Shown here: one piece after another, positions 27,538 through 35,903 of the stretch
Position numbering within the stretch: position 1 is the first letter of the stretch
How the letters are laid out: each line of letters begins with the position of its first letter
Source of the DNA: Fibrobacter sp.
GTDB lineage: Bacteria > Fibrobacterota > Chitinivibrionia > Chitinivibrionales > Chitinispirillaceae
Assembly (NCBI GenBank): GCA_012728995.1
Contig: JAAYEB010000150.1
Coordinates: 1 to 64,000 of the forward strand
Length of the DNA stretch: 64,000 nt
Direction: 5' to 3'
The notes under the pieces: generated by a model
What the model was told of the DNA's origin: nothing
What the model saw: the letters and a program-made list of their open reading frames with translations, nothing else
The model's database searches: none
Position numbers and translations under genes: made by a program

Positions 27538-28608
27538 TCACATCCCGGACTGTTTTACTTTTTCATTAAGTTCTGCAATGGATAATGCATCAGTTAATTC
27601 TTCGAGATCGCCGTCAATTACTCTGTCGAGACTATATAGAGTTAAATTAATCCTGTGATCAGTTATGCGATTTTGCGGAAAATTATAGGTCCGTATTTTT
27701 GCGCTCCGGTCACCGGTACTTACCATACTTTTTCGGGCTGCAGATTCCTGTGCTTCAATTTCTCCGAGTTTTTTCTCGTAAAGACGGGTTTGAAGCACTT
27801 TTAAAGCTTTTGCCTTGTTTTTATGCTGCGATTTTTCGTCCTGGCAAGTAACCGTTATTCCAGTCGGGATATGGACAATCCTTACTGCAGAATATGTGGT
27901 GTTTACAGATTGACCACCAGGTCCGCTGGAACAGTAAAGATCGATTCTTAACTCATTAGGATCTATTTGAACCTCAAATTCATCTGCTTCAGGAAATACT
28001 GCAACTGATGCTGCAGAGGTGTGCACACGTCCCTGAGTCTCAGTTTGAGGTACACGCTGAACCCTGTGTACTCCGGATTCATATTTCATTATACCATATG
28101 CATTTTCTCCGCGTACCATGAAAATTATCTCTTTGATTGCGCCCAGATCCCCATAACTGGAACCAAGTATCTCTTTGTGCCAGCCTTTACGTTCGATAAA
28201 ATGGGAGTACATACGATACAGGTCTGCAGCAAATATTCCGGCTTCGGTACCGCCTGTACCTGCGCGAATCTCTATCACGGCATTTTTTACATCCTTGGGA
28301 TCTCGCGGGACAAGAAGAAATTTTACTTTCTGTTCAAGATCCTCAAGCTCAATTTCAGACTCCCTGATCTCCTGATCAGCCAAGTCTACAAGATCAGCAT
28401 CAGTTTCATTTTCAATAATCTGTTTCGCTTCTGTTATTGTATCCAGTATCTTAAGATATTGCTTGAATATAGGGATGTTTTTCCCGATAGAATTATACTC
28501 TTTACCCAGTTTTTCCATTTGTGATGGATTTGATGCGGTTTGAGGTTGTGCAAGTTGATGCTCAAGTTCGTGATATCTGTTTATGAAATGTTCAACTTTT
28601 TTTCTCAT
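27538..28608 (-). CDS. prfA: Peptide chain release factor 1
   Basis: 356 residues, the standard length. GGQ motif in SSGPGGQSVNTTYSAVR; the stop-codon tripeptide region HRVQRVPQTETQGRVHTS carries P-Q-T at the RF1 P-x-T site, so it reads UAA and UAG. RTYNFPQNRITDHRI is conserved. It sits between DUF1385 (20 bp upstream) and prmC (4 bp downstream). Confidence 0.97.
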   Translation of the reverse strand: MRKKVEHFINRYHELEHQLAQPQTASNPSQMEKLGKEYNSIGKNIPIFKQYLKILDTITEAKQIIENETDADLVDLADQEIRESEIELEDLEQKVKFLLVPRDPKDVKNAVIEIRAGTGGTEAGIFAADLYRMYSHFIERKGWHKEILGSSYGDLGAIKEIIFMVRGENAYGIMKYESGVHRVQRVPQTETQGRVHTSAASVAVFPEADEFEVQIDPNELRIDLYCSSGPGGQSVNTTYSAVRIVHIPTGITVTCQDEKSQHKNKAKALKVLQTRLYEKKLGEIEAQESAARKSMVSTGDRSAKIRTYNFPQNRITDHRINLTLYSLDRVIDGDLEELTDALSIAELNEKVKQSGM

Positions 28609-28627
28609 ATAAATTAAATTACCTTAG

Positions 28628-29596
28628 TTACTGTATTGCTGCTTTCAAGGCTAATGATGCTACTTCAAGCTGTTTTTCATCCGGTTCTTTTGTAGTAATT
28701 TTCTGAAGCCATAATCCAGGTTTGATCAACAATCCTACAATGGCGAGATGTTGAAAACGGTCGGAAAGCTTTAAAGCTTCGTATGAAGTTCCGCTAACCA
28801 GGGGAATCAGCAAAAGGTGAACAAAAAACCGGCTTAAAACATTGGGATATGGACCAAAATTACCGATATAAATTGAGTCAATAATCGAAAAAAGCAGAAT
28901 GCAAATTAAACCTACAAGCACCAGAAAACTTGTTCCACACCTGGGGTGCAATGTGGTATATGGTTTCATATTCTGATAACTCAACTCTTTATCGTCTTCA
29001 TAAGTAAAAATTGCCTTGTGTTCTGCACCATGGTATTCAAAAATCCGACGCATCTCTTTCCACATACTTATCAGTGCAAGATAAGCAAGAAACAGACTGA
29101 TACGAATTATTCCAGACAGGGTATTGAAAAGTAATGAAGAATCTTCCGGTATGAATCGGGATAAAATCCACATGGGCGCATACATAAAAAGCCCCAGACT
29201 TATCAACATTGCAACCAGAAAACTTAACCAGGAATAGACTTTTTCTAATGTTTTGTTGTTTTTGTTATTGTTTTTTTCGTTTTCCGCAGTTTCAATGATA
29301 TCTGCAGATCTGGAAAGTGCTTTATACCCCAGGCTCAGGGATTCGTAAAGATTAACGGCTCCTCGTATAACTGGAATTGCGAGGAACTTGATTTTTTTGC
29401 ATATCGAGCTGAATTGCATCTGTTCAACTACCACCTCTTCTTTTTCTTTGCGCACAGCCCACGAAACTTTATTTTTTCCGCGCATCATCACACCTTCAAT
29501 GATTGCCTGGCCTCCAACGCTGTTTTTACGTGAAAGTGAAAGAAATGATTCCAACGGAAAACTCAATGCCCACATCAAGCGATATTTAATTTTCAT
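28628..29596 (-). CDS. DUF1385 family integral membrane protein
   Basis: 322 residues with the family hallmark SVGGQAIIEGVMMRGKNKVSWAVR split over positions about 25-50, about five membrane helices, and the conserved RIFEYHGAEHKAIFTYE and HPRCGTSFLVLV. The biochemical role is unknown; members (YqhQ-like) often lie next to prfA and rpmE, as here. Confidence 0.9.
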   Translation of the reverse strand: MKIKYRLMWALSFPLESFLSLSRKNSVGGQAIIEGVMMRGKNKVSWAVRKEKEEVVVEQMQFSSICKKIKFLAIPVIRGAVNLYESLSLGYKALSRSADIIETAENEKNNNKNNKTLEKVYSWLSFLVAMLISLGLFMYAPMWILSRFIPEDSSLLFNTLSGIIRISLFLAYLALISMWKEMRRIFEYHGAEHKAIFTYEDDKELSYQNMKPYTTLHPRCGTSFLVLVGLICILLFSIIDSIYIGNFGPYPNVLSRFFVHLLLIPLVSGTSYEALKLSDRFQHLAIVGLLIKPGLWLQKITTKEPDEKQLEVASLALKAAIQ

Positions 29597-29653
29597 AACT
29601 TCTCTTTTTTTTTTTGTTATTGGATCAAAAATGATGAATAAATATCAGGATAT

Positions 29654-29701
29654 AAAAAAAAGGACAGAAGGGCAACTTCTTAATATAAGCCGCTTCTGTC
29701 C
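29654..29701 (-). terminator. Terminator of rpmE
   Basis: On the minus strand GGACAGAAG and CTTCTGTCC form a 9-bp stem with an inner GGC/GCC pair, followed by eight T. It begins 21 bp after the rpmE stop. Confidence 0.8.
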
Positions 29702-29721
29702 CAAATCTTTTTTCAAAGAAT

Positions 29722-29934
29722 CTATGATTCTTTTGTGTTTTTTTGATACCTTTTACGAAATCTTTCAACTCTACCGGCACTGTCGATTAATTTCTGTTTG
29801 CCAGTATAAAAAGGATGGCATTCATTACAGATATCGACATGTCGACTTTTGGCAGTAGAACGAGTCTCAATTACATTACCACATGAACATGTAAAAGTGG
29901 CTGTTTCGTATTTTGGATGAATTTTCTCTTTCAT
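29722..29934 (-). CDS. rpmE: Ribosomal protein L31, zinc-binding type
   Basis: 70 residues: [20 protein letters not shown], then [15 protein letters not shown]. Cys16, Cys18, Cys36 and Cys39 form the zinc site of the Zn-containing L31 type. The YTGKQK motif and the basic tail are standard. It is a 50S subunit protein and has its own terminator. Confidence 0.97.
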   Translation of the reverse strand: MKEKIHPKYETATFTCSCGNVIETRSTAKSRHVDICNECHPFYTGKQKLIDSAGRVERFRKRYQKNTKES

Positions 29935-30199
29935 ATTATTCCTTCCAGGGGAAAATATCTTTAAAATTTGAATTACAGAAAATAGAACAGGACATCTGTT
30001 TGAGTCAAGATTAAATAATTTGAACCATTTACTATTTTTTAACCATAAATATATTTAATCCTGTCTCAATCGTTAAAATACTATAAATAACTGTTCCCGA
30101 AAATTTATCCCGCAGACCGGATGTCCAGAAGGTGTCATGAAGGGGAAGTCTTAACCATTTGAATTCGAATTACTTATATAAATATTACCGGAATCTGTT

Positions 30200-32353
30200 A
30201 TGAAAAAATCACAATCTCTGTTAATAATTGCCATTTTGGCTATTCTGAATCAATCGATACACGCGAATCAGGAACAATCTGAAACAAAAAAAGATACCAC
30301 TTTTAATGAACTCCAGAAAATGGTGGTAACTGCAACAAAAACTTCCAGAAAAACATCTGAGCTTCCGGTAAATGTAACAATCATTTCAAAAGAGATGATC
30401 AGTTCATCTCCTGCAAAAAACATAGACGATTTACTTCAATACGAGGCTGGTGTGCAGGTTAAACGTGCTGTTGGAATGGGTGAGGGGGTGCCCATGGATA
30501 TAATCGTGCGTGGAATACCAGGTACTGCTGCATCAGCACGAACACTTATTCTTGTTGATGGAATTCCGACAAACGTTTCTGGTACGCCGTTTCTGATATT
30601 AAATGAAATACCGATTGAAGCGGTTGAGAGGATCGAAGTGGTTCGCGGCCCGTTCTCCTCCCTGTATGGCGCAAACGCTTTCGGAGGTGTGATCAATATA
30701 ATCACTGAAACCGGAGACGGTAAACCTTATTTCAAGATTACAGGTCAATCAAGTTTTCCGTTTACAAGTTTGTATAATTACCGTAACAGGATATATTCCG
30801 GAAAAGAGTTCTGGAAAGACAATATGTACAAATCTTTCTGGGATCTTAATGCGTTTGTAACTGGAGGAAACGAAAAATTTGACTATATAGTTGATGGAAG
30901 TGCCCGTACAATCGGTAACTATTTTCTCCGCGACAGTGCTCTTGTAAGAAAAGGCAGAACCCAAAGCAATAAAAGCATAGAGAATCATGATTACAGGGAT
31001 TACCGGCTCTTTTTCAAAGGAGGTTACAGATTTAATGATAACCTTGGTCTGCGCCTTCATGTACGGTTTTTCGACAGTGATCTGGGTTTTGGTAAAACCG
31101 GAACCTTACCCGAAGCGGATGAGATTACAAAAGGACAAAAAATCCTCACAGGAGCTTTTTTCGATTACTATCCGGTAGAAAAAATTCAGTTAAAGGCAGG
31201 TGGTTTTTTTAGAAATGTAAATGGAGAATACCTGAATGAAACAGACAAAATGCCAAGTGAATGGGGGGTAGAATCGGATGACTGGCAACTGGAAGGAAAT
31301 GCCAGTTTCCATTTTTCACGGAAAAATATATTAACAACAGGATTTGATTACCTGCGCAATTCAATCGATTTTGGCGCACCTCAAGACAGAATAACCGGTA
31401 AAAAATTTCCAGGTACTTCAACATGCCAGAAAACTATCAACAACGCCGGTTTTTATATTCAGGACGAGATCTCATTTGGTTTGATCGGAGTGATTCCTGC
31501 TATCAGATTCGATTATCACTCTTTGTACAAGACCGCGGTTTCACCTAAACTTGGATTAACAGCCACTTTGTTTGATAATCTGACATTGAGAACATCCGCA
31601 GGACGTGCTTTTCGTGCACCGTCTACAACAGAGCTGTATATGCCCGATCTTGAAATAGGGCCGACAAAACTAAGGAGTAATAAAAATCTTGATCCTGAAT
31701 ATGTAACTTCTTTTGATGCAGGTGCCCAGTTACTGGTTGTTAAAAACATCACATTAAAAAGTGACTTCTTTTATAATGATCTTAAAGATCTGATTTCATT
31801 CAGTTTATTAATTCCGGATCTGGAAAATATTACCACCATCGATGAACTCGAAGATAGCCTGAGTATAACACATGTCAATATGGACAAGGCTTTTTCCTGG
31901 GGGTTTGAAAACTCAATCGAATGGAATCCGATACCAGATCTTTCAACTGAGTGTAATTACACATACACAAAGAGCGAAAATTTAAGCACCAGACGGCCGC
32001 TTGAATATATCCCGGAACATAAGCTTAATTTTTTACTGCAATGGAACAGAAAACTGGGAAGTGGAATTGTTAAGACAACTGTTCAGGAAGGGTATGCTGG
32101 AAAAAGGGGCTGTTATGACTGGAACTCTTCCAAACTGAATCTTAGCTCGAGCAGTTCAACTGCTTTCAAAACTCCCTACATCAAACTTCCTTCTTATTGG
32201 AGAACCGACCTGGCTGTTTCATACTTGATCGGGCGTTACGAGTTTTTATTAACAGCTCAAAACCTTTTCGATGCGAGCTATGAAGAAAGTTTTGGGACCT
32301 ATGCTTCAGGAAGATTTCTGGCTCTGAAAATAAAAGCAGGTTTTGGCGGGTGA
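30200..32353 (+). CDS. TonB-dependent outer-membrane receptor
   Basis: 717 residues. Signal peptide MKKSQSLLIIAILAILNQSIHA; a TonB-box-like segment near ELQKMVVTATKTSRKTSELP; plug domain with IDDLLQYEAGVQVKR, DGIPTN and VERIEVVRGPFSSLYGANAFGGVINI; then a 22-strand type barrel ending in LFDASYEESFGTYASGRFLALKIKAGFG. It is of the BtuB/CirA size class. I see no cobalamin riboswitch, iron box or transport genes nearby that would name the ligand. Confidence 0.93.
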   Translation: MKKSQSLLIIAILAILNQSIHANQEQSETKKDTTFNELQKMVVTATKTSRKTSELPVNVTIISKEMISSSPAKNIDDLLQYEAGVQVKRAVGMGEGVPMDIIVRGIPGTAASARTLILVDGIPTNVSGTPFLILNEIPIEAVERIEVVRGPFSSLYGANAFGGVINIITETGDGKPYFKITGQSSFPFTSLYNYRNRIYSGKEFWKDNMYKSFWDLNAFVTGGNEKFDYIVDGSARTIGNYFLRDSALVRKGRTQSNKSIENHDYRDYRLFFKGGYRFNDNLGLRLHVRFFDSDLGFGKTGTLPEADEITKGQKILTGAFFDYYPVEKIQLKAGGFFRNVNGEYLNETDKMPSEWGVESDDWQLEGNASFHFSRKNILTTGFDYLRNSIDFGAPQDRITGKKFPGTSTCQKTINNAGFYIQDEISFGLIGVIPAIRFDYHSLYKTAVSPKLGLTATLFDNLTLRTSAGRAFRAPSTTELYMPDLEIGPTKLRSNKNLDPEYVTSFDAGAQLLVVKNITLKSDFFYNDLKDLISFSLLIPDLENITTIDELEDSLSITHVNMDKAFSWGFENSIEWNPIPDLSTECNYTYTKSENLSTRRPLEYIPEHKLNFLLQWNRKLGSGIVKTTVQEGYAGKRGCYDWNSSKLNLSSSSSTAFKTPYIKLPSYWRTDLAVSYLIGRYEFLLTAQNLFDASYEESFGTYASGRFLALKIKAGFGG

Positions 32354-32383
32354 TATTCGTGCCAGCTTGTCTTGATTCGATAA

Positions 32384-32423
32384 TTCAATATTCCTCATAT
32401 AGCTGCCCATTGTGGGCAGCCGC
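32384..32423 (+). repeat. REP-like hairpin, left copy
   Basis: TTCAATATTCCTCATAT followed by a perfect 8-bp stem (GCTGCCCA, TTG loop, TGGGCAGC) at 32402-32420, then CGC. Almost the same segment occurs in the same direction at 33414-33450, on the other side of the RAYT gene. Confidence 0.7.
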
Positions 32424-32537
32424 TGGGTTTTTGAGGAGCAACAGCCACAAGGCCTGTTCTAACGATTTTTTTCCATTTTTTTTTTTTTCAACGGCTGCCT
32501 TTTCCCAACAGACATTTTAAGGAAAAATGGATAAACA

Positions 32538-33140
32538 ATGAATAAATCATTGCCCAATAGAAAATCGGTGCGATTAAAGGGATACGATTATTCCACCCCG
32601 GGATATTATTTCGTGACAGTGTGTACCCACGACCGGGGTCATTTGTTTGGAAAAATTGATAACGGCCAAATGGTTTTGAATGAATATGGGAAAATTCTGT
32701 GGGAGGAATGGGATAAATCATTTGAATTGCGACGTGAATTGGTACGTGATGAATTCGTGGCGATGCCGAATCATTTCCATGGTATTGTACAAATCGTAGT
32801 GACGCACGGCCGTGCGTCACTACTACAACAACGAAACAACATTACACCCAAACGCAATGGTATTGCATATCGCACCCCAAAATCGTTATCATCATTCATG
32901 GCCGGCGTCAAATCGGCAATTACCAAACGTATCAATCAACACCGAAACACACCCGGTTTACGCGTATTACAATACCGTTTTCACGACCACATCATACGCA
33001 ACGAAAATGAGTTGTTTCGCATTCGACAATACATTATAAATAATCCTGTCAATTGGCAAACTGATAAAATGAACAGGCAGGACAAAAATAAAATCAGGGA
33101 AATATCTGCAGATTATGGTGAAGAACCATGGATGATTTAG
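32538..33140 (+). CDS. REP-associated tyrosine transposase (RAYT, TnpA_REP)
   Basis: 200 residues of the Y1 HUH-transposase group. N-terminal RLKGYDYSTPGYYFVTVCTHDR; the HUH pair His79/His81 in MPNHFHGIV; catalytic Tyr165 in LFRIRQYIINNP; conserved FHDHIIRNENEL. Such proteins bind, cut and join single-stranded REP hairpins. Residues 87-95 are encoded by a perfect 28-bp palindrome (32796-32823). The gene is flanked by two direct copies of a REP-like hairpin, the layout called a REPtron. The reading frame is complete and may be active. Confidence 0.92.
   Translation: MNKSLPNRKSVRLKGYDYSTPGYYFVTVCTHDRGHLFGKIDNGQMVLNEYGKILWEEWDKSFELRRELVRDEFVAMPNHFHGIVQIVVTHGRASLLQQRNNITPKRNGIAYRTPKSLSSFMAGVKSAITKRINQHRNTPGLRVLQYRFHDHIIRNENELFRIRQYIINNPVNWQTDKMNRQDKNKIREISADYGEEPWMI
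32796..32823. repeat. Perfect 28-bp palindrome inside the RAYT gene
   Basis: Each 14-base half (GTAGTGACGCACGG and its complement) is exact, with no spacer. It is in frame and encodes VVTHGRASL right after the HUH motif. Its GC content is much higher than the surrounding gene. Confidence 0.95.
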
Positions 33141-33157
33141 CCGGATTATCGTCAAAA

Positions 33158-33393
33158 TGAATGAAAATAAATTAGAATTCCAATGCCCCGAATGGTTTCT
33201 CGAGATCGGCTGGGATACCCTTTACGGTCCCTCCTGATATCGCCTTCAACGGTGCTGACCTTAAACGTAGAGATTATTCCAGGTCATTCTTTCCGATGGG
33301 TTGAAAACAGCATCGAATTATATGGGACAAAATCCTTCCAAAATTATTTCTGGCGAAATTGAATTAGAAAAATCTGATGGGGCTGCTGAATGA
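33158..33393 (+). pseudogene. hsdR (type I restriction subunit) N-terminal remnant
   Basis: Three frames read in succession give MNENKLEFQCPEWFLEIGWD, then TLYGP, then after a TGA DIAFNGADLKRRDYS, then after a shift VILSDGLKTAS and SKIISGEIELEKSDG. This matches the start of HsdR proteins (a short EWFxEIGW/LYGPxIAxDG segment, then ERxDYSxVILxDRL). At least one stop and one frameshift, and nothing of the helicase part, make it a dead fragment. It begins 17 bp after the RAYT stop. Confidence 0.55.
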
Positions 33394-33413
33394 ATTCCAT
33401 TGCAATAATTCAA

Positions 33414-33450
33414 TTCAATATTCTTCATATTGCCCATTGTGGGCAGCCGC
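33414..33450 (+). repeat. REP-like hairpin, right copy
   Basis: TTCAATATTCTTCATAT then TGCCCA-TTG-TGGGCA-GCCGC. It differs from the left copy by a few bases, which shorten the stem to 6 bp. Same orientation as the left copy, about 1.03 kb away. Confidence 0.7.
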
Positions 33451-33845
33451 AAATCGGAACTATAAACAGTTTACAGTCCGCTCTAATGACTGTTTGTAAA
33501 CTCGTTCAATAAGTAAATATAGATTGCGGGATTCGAACAATAAAAGCTGCTTTTCTTTGGTGCGGGTGCTGCTCAACATAATGGCCGCAGAAGGCCTGAA
33601 TTTTCTTAATCCACTGAAGTGGAAACAAAAAAGAAAATCCCAAATCTCAATAAAAAGTAAAAAATCAAACAAATTCCAATCAATAAAAATCCAATTTCAC
33701 AAACCCGGATTATGTGCTGACATCTTCAATTCATTAATACTGGAAAGTTTGTAATTTCCATCTTATTGTTTCCGATTTTATCCGATTGGTTGTAATTTTA
33801 TTCCGATTGGTTGGACTGATTGGTTTTTCGAATTCTCTTTAATTA
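33451..33845. other. Low-complexity accessory spacer
   Basis: About 400 bp without a convincing gene. It contains an A/T-rich stretch with repeated AATCCCAAAT-like words, a 21-bp-spaced repeat of CCGATTGGTTG (33782 and 33803), and a GGATTCGAAC word that is not part of a tRNA. A 76-codon open frame here has no recognisable domain. Confidence 0.4.
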
Positions 33846-33932
33846 GGAGCTATTCACAGGTTGCCACACGCCCCCAAACCAAAAGTTACAAAGCTGTAAT
33901 GAACTATCGCGGGGGTCGTGTGCGCCCGGCGA
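33846..33932 (+). repeat. 87-bp dispersed repeat, copy B
   Basis: Same length and orientation as copy A at 1053-1139, about nine mismatches by eye, most within the hairpin loop. It starts 13 bp after the stop of the minus-strand lipoprotein gene, just as copy A follows the stop of another minus-strand frame. Confidence 0.85.
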
Positions 33933-33945
33933 CCCAGATGGTATC

Positions 33946-34470
33946 TCAATTCATTTTCAACAAGGTAATCGAAGCATTTTTAAGTAGTGCTGTAAAATTT
34001 GTGAGATCCATTCCAAGAGCTGGCCCAACAAAGATAAGATTGTCCATGGAAATCACCCATTCATTCATATCGATATCAACAGGAATTGCAATCTGGTCTC
34101 CACAATCAATGTTATTCCACGTTTTACTCACTTCGTCATATTTAGAACATGATGTCCCATTCAGATAGATGGTATCCTCTCCGGACGAAAGCTCCCAGAG
34201 ACCATTATGTTTTATAATTGTATCACCGGTTTCTGAAATTATTGCCAATAACGAATAGGTGGAATCTTTTCTGATATCTGCATTTATTGTTGTATTCGGG
34301 ATATTAAATTGATCCAGCAATTGATCAGGAATGGGTAAATTTTCCTTATAAATATCTCCTTCCCATTCACCAACAACCAAAGGTATCTTCTCTTTATTGT
34401 TACCGGATGAGCAGTTAAAGAAAAACAGGGCACTTGCCATTAAAACAAATGTTAATAATCTTTTAGCCAT
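33946..34470 (-). CDS. Lipocalin-like hypothetical lipoprotein
   Basis: 174 residues. MAKRLLTFVLMASALFFFNCSSG is a lipoprotein signal peptide with Cys20 as the likely lipidated residue. VVGEWEGDIY and later short beta strands (STYSLLAIIS, NGLWELSSGEDTIYLNG) look like a small lipocalin or fatty-acid-binding-like barrel, but I cannot assign a family. AAAGGAG precedes the ATG. The gene stands alone in the second accessory zone, with repeat copy B directly after it, so it may be a mobile cassette. Confidence 0.7.
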   Translation of the reverse strand: MAKRLLTFVLMASALFFFNCSSGNNKEKIPLVVGEWEGDIYKENLPIPDQLLDQFNIPNTTINADIRKDSTYSLLAIISETGDTIIKHNGLWELSSGEDTIYLNGTSCSKYDEVSKTWNNIDCGDQIAIPVDIDMNEWVISMDNLIFVGPALGMDLTNFTALLKNASITLLKMN

Positions 34471-34692
34471 TTCAAACTCCTTTTTTGTTATATCAGCAGG
34501 TCAATACTGGTCTGAACAGGTTTAAAGCAAATAAAGTACCTGCAAGATATGCATCCCACCTGATTACCAGTGCAGGATGTATATTTTCAGTAAAATATTG
34601 CTGATATCTGAAACGATCCTGTCCAGATAAAAGTAATATAATAACTGCTTTGAAGTGTTATATTCTCAAACTTAATTTTTTGGGAGAACATA

Positions 34693-34920
34693 ATGACAGC
34701 TCACTTTGTTTTGGTATTATTTACTTTGATGGTATTGTTTATACTGTTTCTGGTAATCAGCAGAACGATGAATAATACCATAAATGTTTTGATAAAGCTT
34801 GAGTATCTGATTCAGAAAGAGTTTGACCTTAAACAGGAAGCTCTCGAAGTACAAAGGATGATGGAACAGCAGGCACTTATGAACGATAACATGGGTAATG
34901 AGGATGAATCAAGTGACTGA
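34693..34920 (+). CDS. Small single-helix membrane protein upstream of gmk
   Basis: 75 residues: one N-terminal membrane helix (FVLVLFTLMVLFILFLVI), then a charged helix likely to form a coiled coil (LIKLEYLIQKEFDLKQEALEVQRMMEQQ). GGGAGA lies 8 nt before the ATG. It overlaps the gmk start by 23 bp, so the two are co-translated. No family recognised. Confidence 0.7.
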   Translation: MTAHFVLVLFTLMVLFILFLVISRTMNNTINVLIKLEYLIQKEFDLKQEALEVQRMMEQQALMNDNMGNEDESSD

Positions 34921-35503
34921 AAATAAAGGAAAAATTTTTGTATTCTCCGCACCATCAGGTGCTGGAAAAACCACTATTTTAAAGTTTTTAAAAGAATCCA
35001 TTCCTGAACTGGTTTATTCAATCTCCGCAACAACACGCAAACCACGAAAAGGTGAAATAGATAAACATCACTATTTTTTCATGTCAGAAAAAGAGTTTTT
35101 GGACCGCAAAGAAAAAAACGAGTTTGCGGAATGGGCTTTTGTACACGGAAATTACTACGGAACCCCTAAAAGCTTTATCGATAATACGATAAATAAAGGC
35201 TTGCACATTATAATGGATATCGATGTGTTCGGGAAAAAACAGTTCGATAAGGTTTACCCTGAAGCTGTTGGTATTCTGATTCTTCCACCAGGTTTGAAAG
35301 AGCTGGAAAAAAGATTAAGAGGGAGAAACAGTGATGATGAAGAAACTATTTTATTGCGTCTGGAAAATGCACGCAAGGAGATGGAGTTTGCACGAAAAGA
35401 AGGAAAATATGAATATACTATTGTAAATGATAATCTCGGGAAGACAAAATGCAGGGTTGAATCCCTTGTCAAATCCATAATACAGAATCGCACTGGAGAA
35501 TAA
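34898..35503 (+). CDS. gmk: Guanylate kinase
   Basis: 201 residues: P-loop VFSAPSGAGKTTILK, substrate-binding SISATTRKPRKGEIDKHHYFF and the lid segment RLRGRNSDDEETILLRL. It converts GMP to GDP with ATP in the cytoplasm. Met 3 (34904) is an alternative start. The last codons and the region just after the stop form a 12-bp inverted repeat (35461-35515). Confidence 0.96.
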   Translation: MRMNQVTENKGKIFVFSAPSGAGKTTILKFLKESIPELVYSISATTRKPRKGEIDKHHYFFMSEKEFLDRKEKNEFAEWAFVHGNYYGTPKSFIDNTINKGLHIIMDIDVFGKKQFDKVYPEAVGILILPPGLKELEKRLRGRNSDDEETILLRLENARKEMEFARKEGKYEYTIVNDNLGKTKCRVESLVKSIIQNRTGE

Positions 35504-35515
35504 TTGACAAGGGAT
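35461..35515. repeat. 12-bp perfect inverted repeat spanning the gmk end
   Basis: ATCCCTTGTCAA (35461-35472) and TTGACAAGGGAT (35504-35515) are exact complements with a 31-nt spacer. The left arm is inside gmk. No T-run follows, so it is not a standard terminator. The right arm supplies the -35 hexamer of the promoter at 35504. Confidence 0.8.
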
Positions 35516-35532
35516 AGCCATGACTTTATAAT
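35504..35532 (+). promoter_or_regulatory. Consensus sigma-70-type promoter
   Basis: TTGACA at 35504-35509 and TATAAT at 35527-35532 with exactly 17 bp between them, starting at the base after the gmk stop codon. The next gene (kinase, 35904) is about 365 nt from the predicted start site, so this is either a long leader or a small RNA promoter. The rest of 35540-35903 shows no gene or clear ncRNA family. Confidence 0.6.
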
Positions 35533-35903
35533 CCAGAAGAGCAGCCGAATTATCATGACAGTCTTTGTTCATTTGTGGAGAGAAGTCGTTTCGTTTTCAG
35601 AACAGGGTAAATATTTTCGAAGAAGATACTTCTGCTTTATTCAACTATAACTTTTATTTTCCAGATATTTTTTTTCGGTATGCTTTTCAAATTTGACAGA
35701 ATTAAATGGAAAATCGGATCAGGTTGCATATTTTCTGTTTTGTTCTGATTTTTGTTACGCTCGGGTAATTGAGTTTACTTAATAAAGGTATTTTCAGAAT
35801 CTTCCTGAAGCAGTCATACTGTTATTTCTGAATACAGGAATATTATATTAACACTATCTCATGAGAGATCAGGAAGAAAAAATCGTTAAAACCTGAGGAT
35901 TTT

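Noticed and set aside
29940-30199. Cobalamin or other riboswitch before the TonB receptor
   Set aside because: None of the conserved B12-box or TPP elements are present; only AT-rich leader is visible.
33511-33530. GGGATTCGAAC word resembling the T-loop of a minus-strand tRNA
   Set aside because: The bases on both sides do not form a T-stem and no acceptor, D or anticodon arm is present.
33524-33754. 76-codon open frame after the right REP hairpin
   Set aside because: Lys/Asn-rich, no recognisable domain and no ribosome binding site.
35540-35640. SRP or 6S RNA downstream of the consensus promoter
   Set aside because: An AGCAGCC word recalls SRP RNA, but the GGAA tetraloop and pairing arms are missing, and no 6S-like fold is evident.
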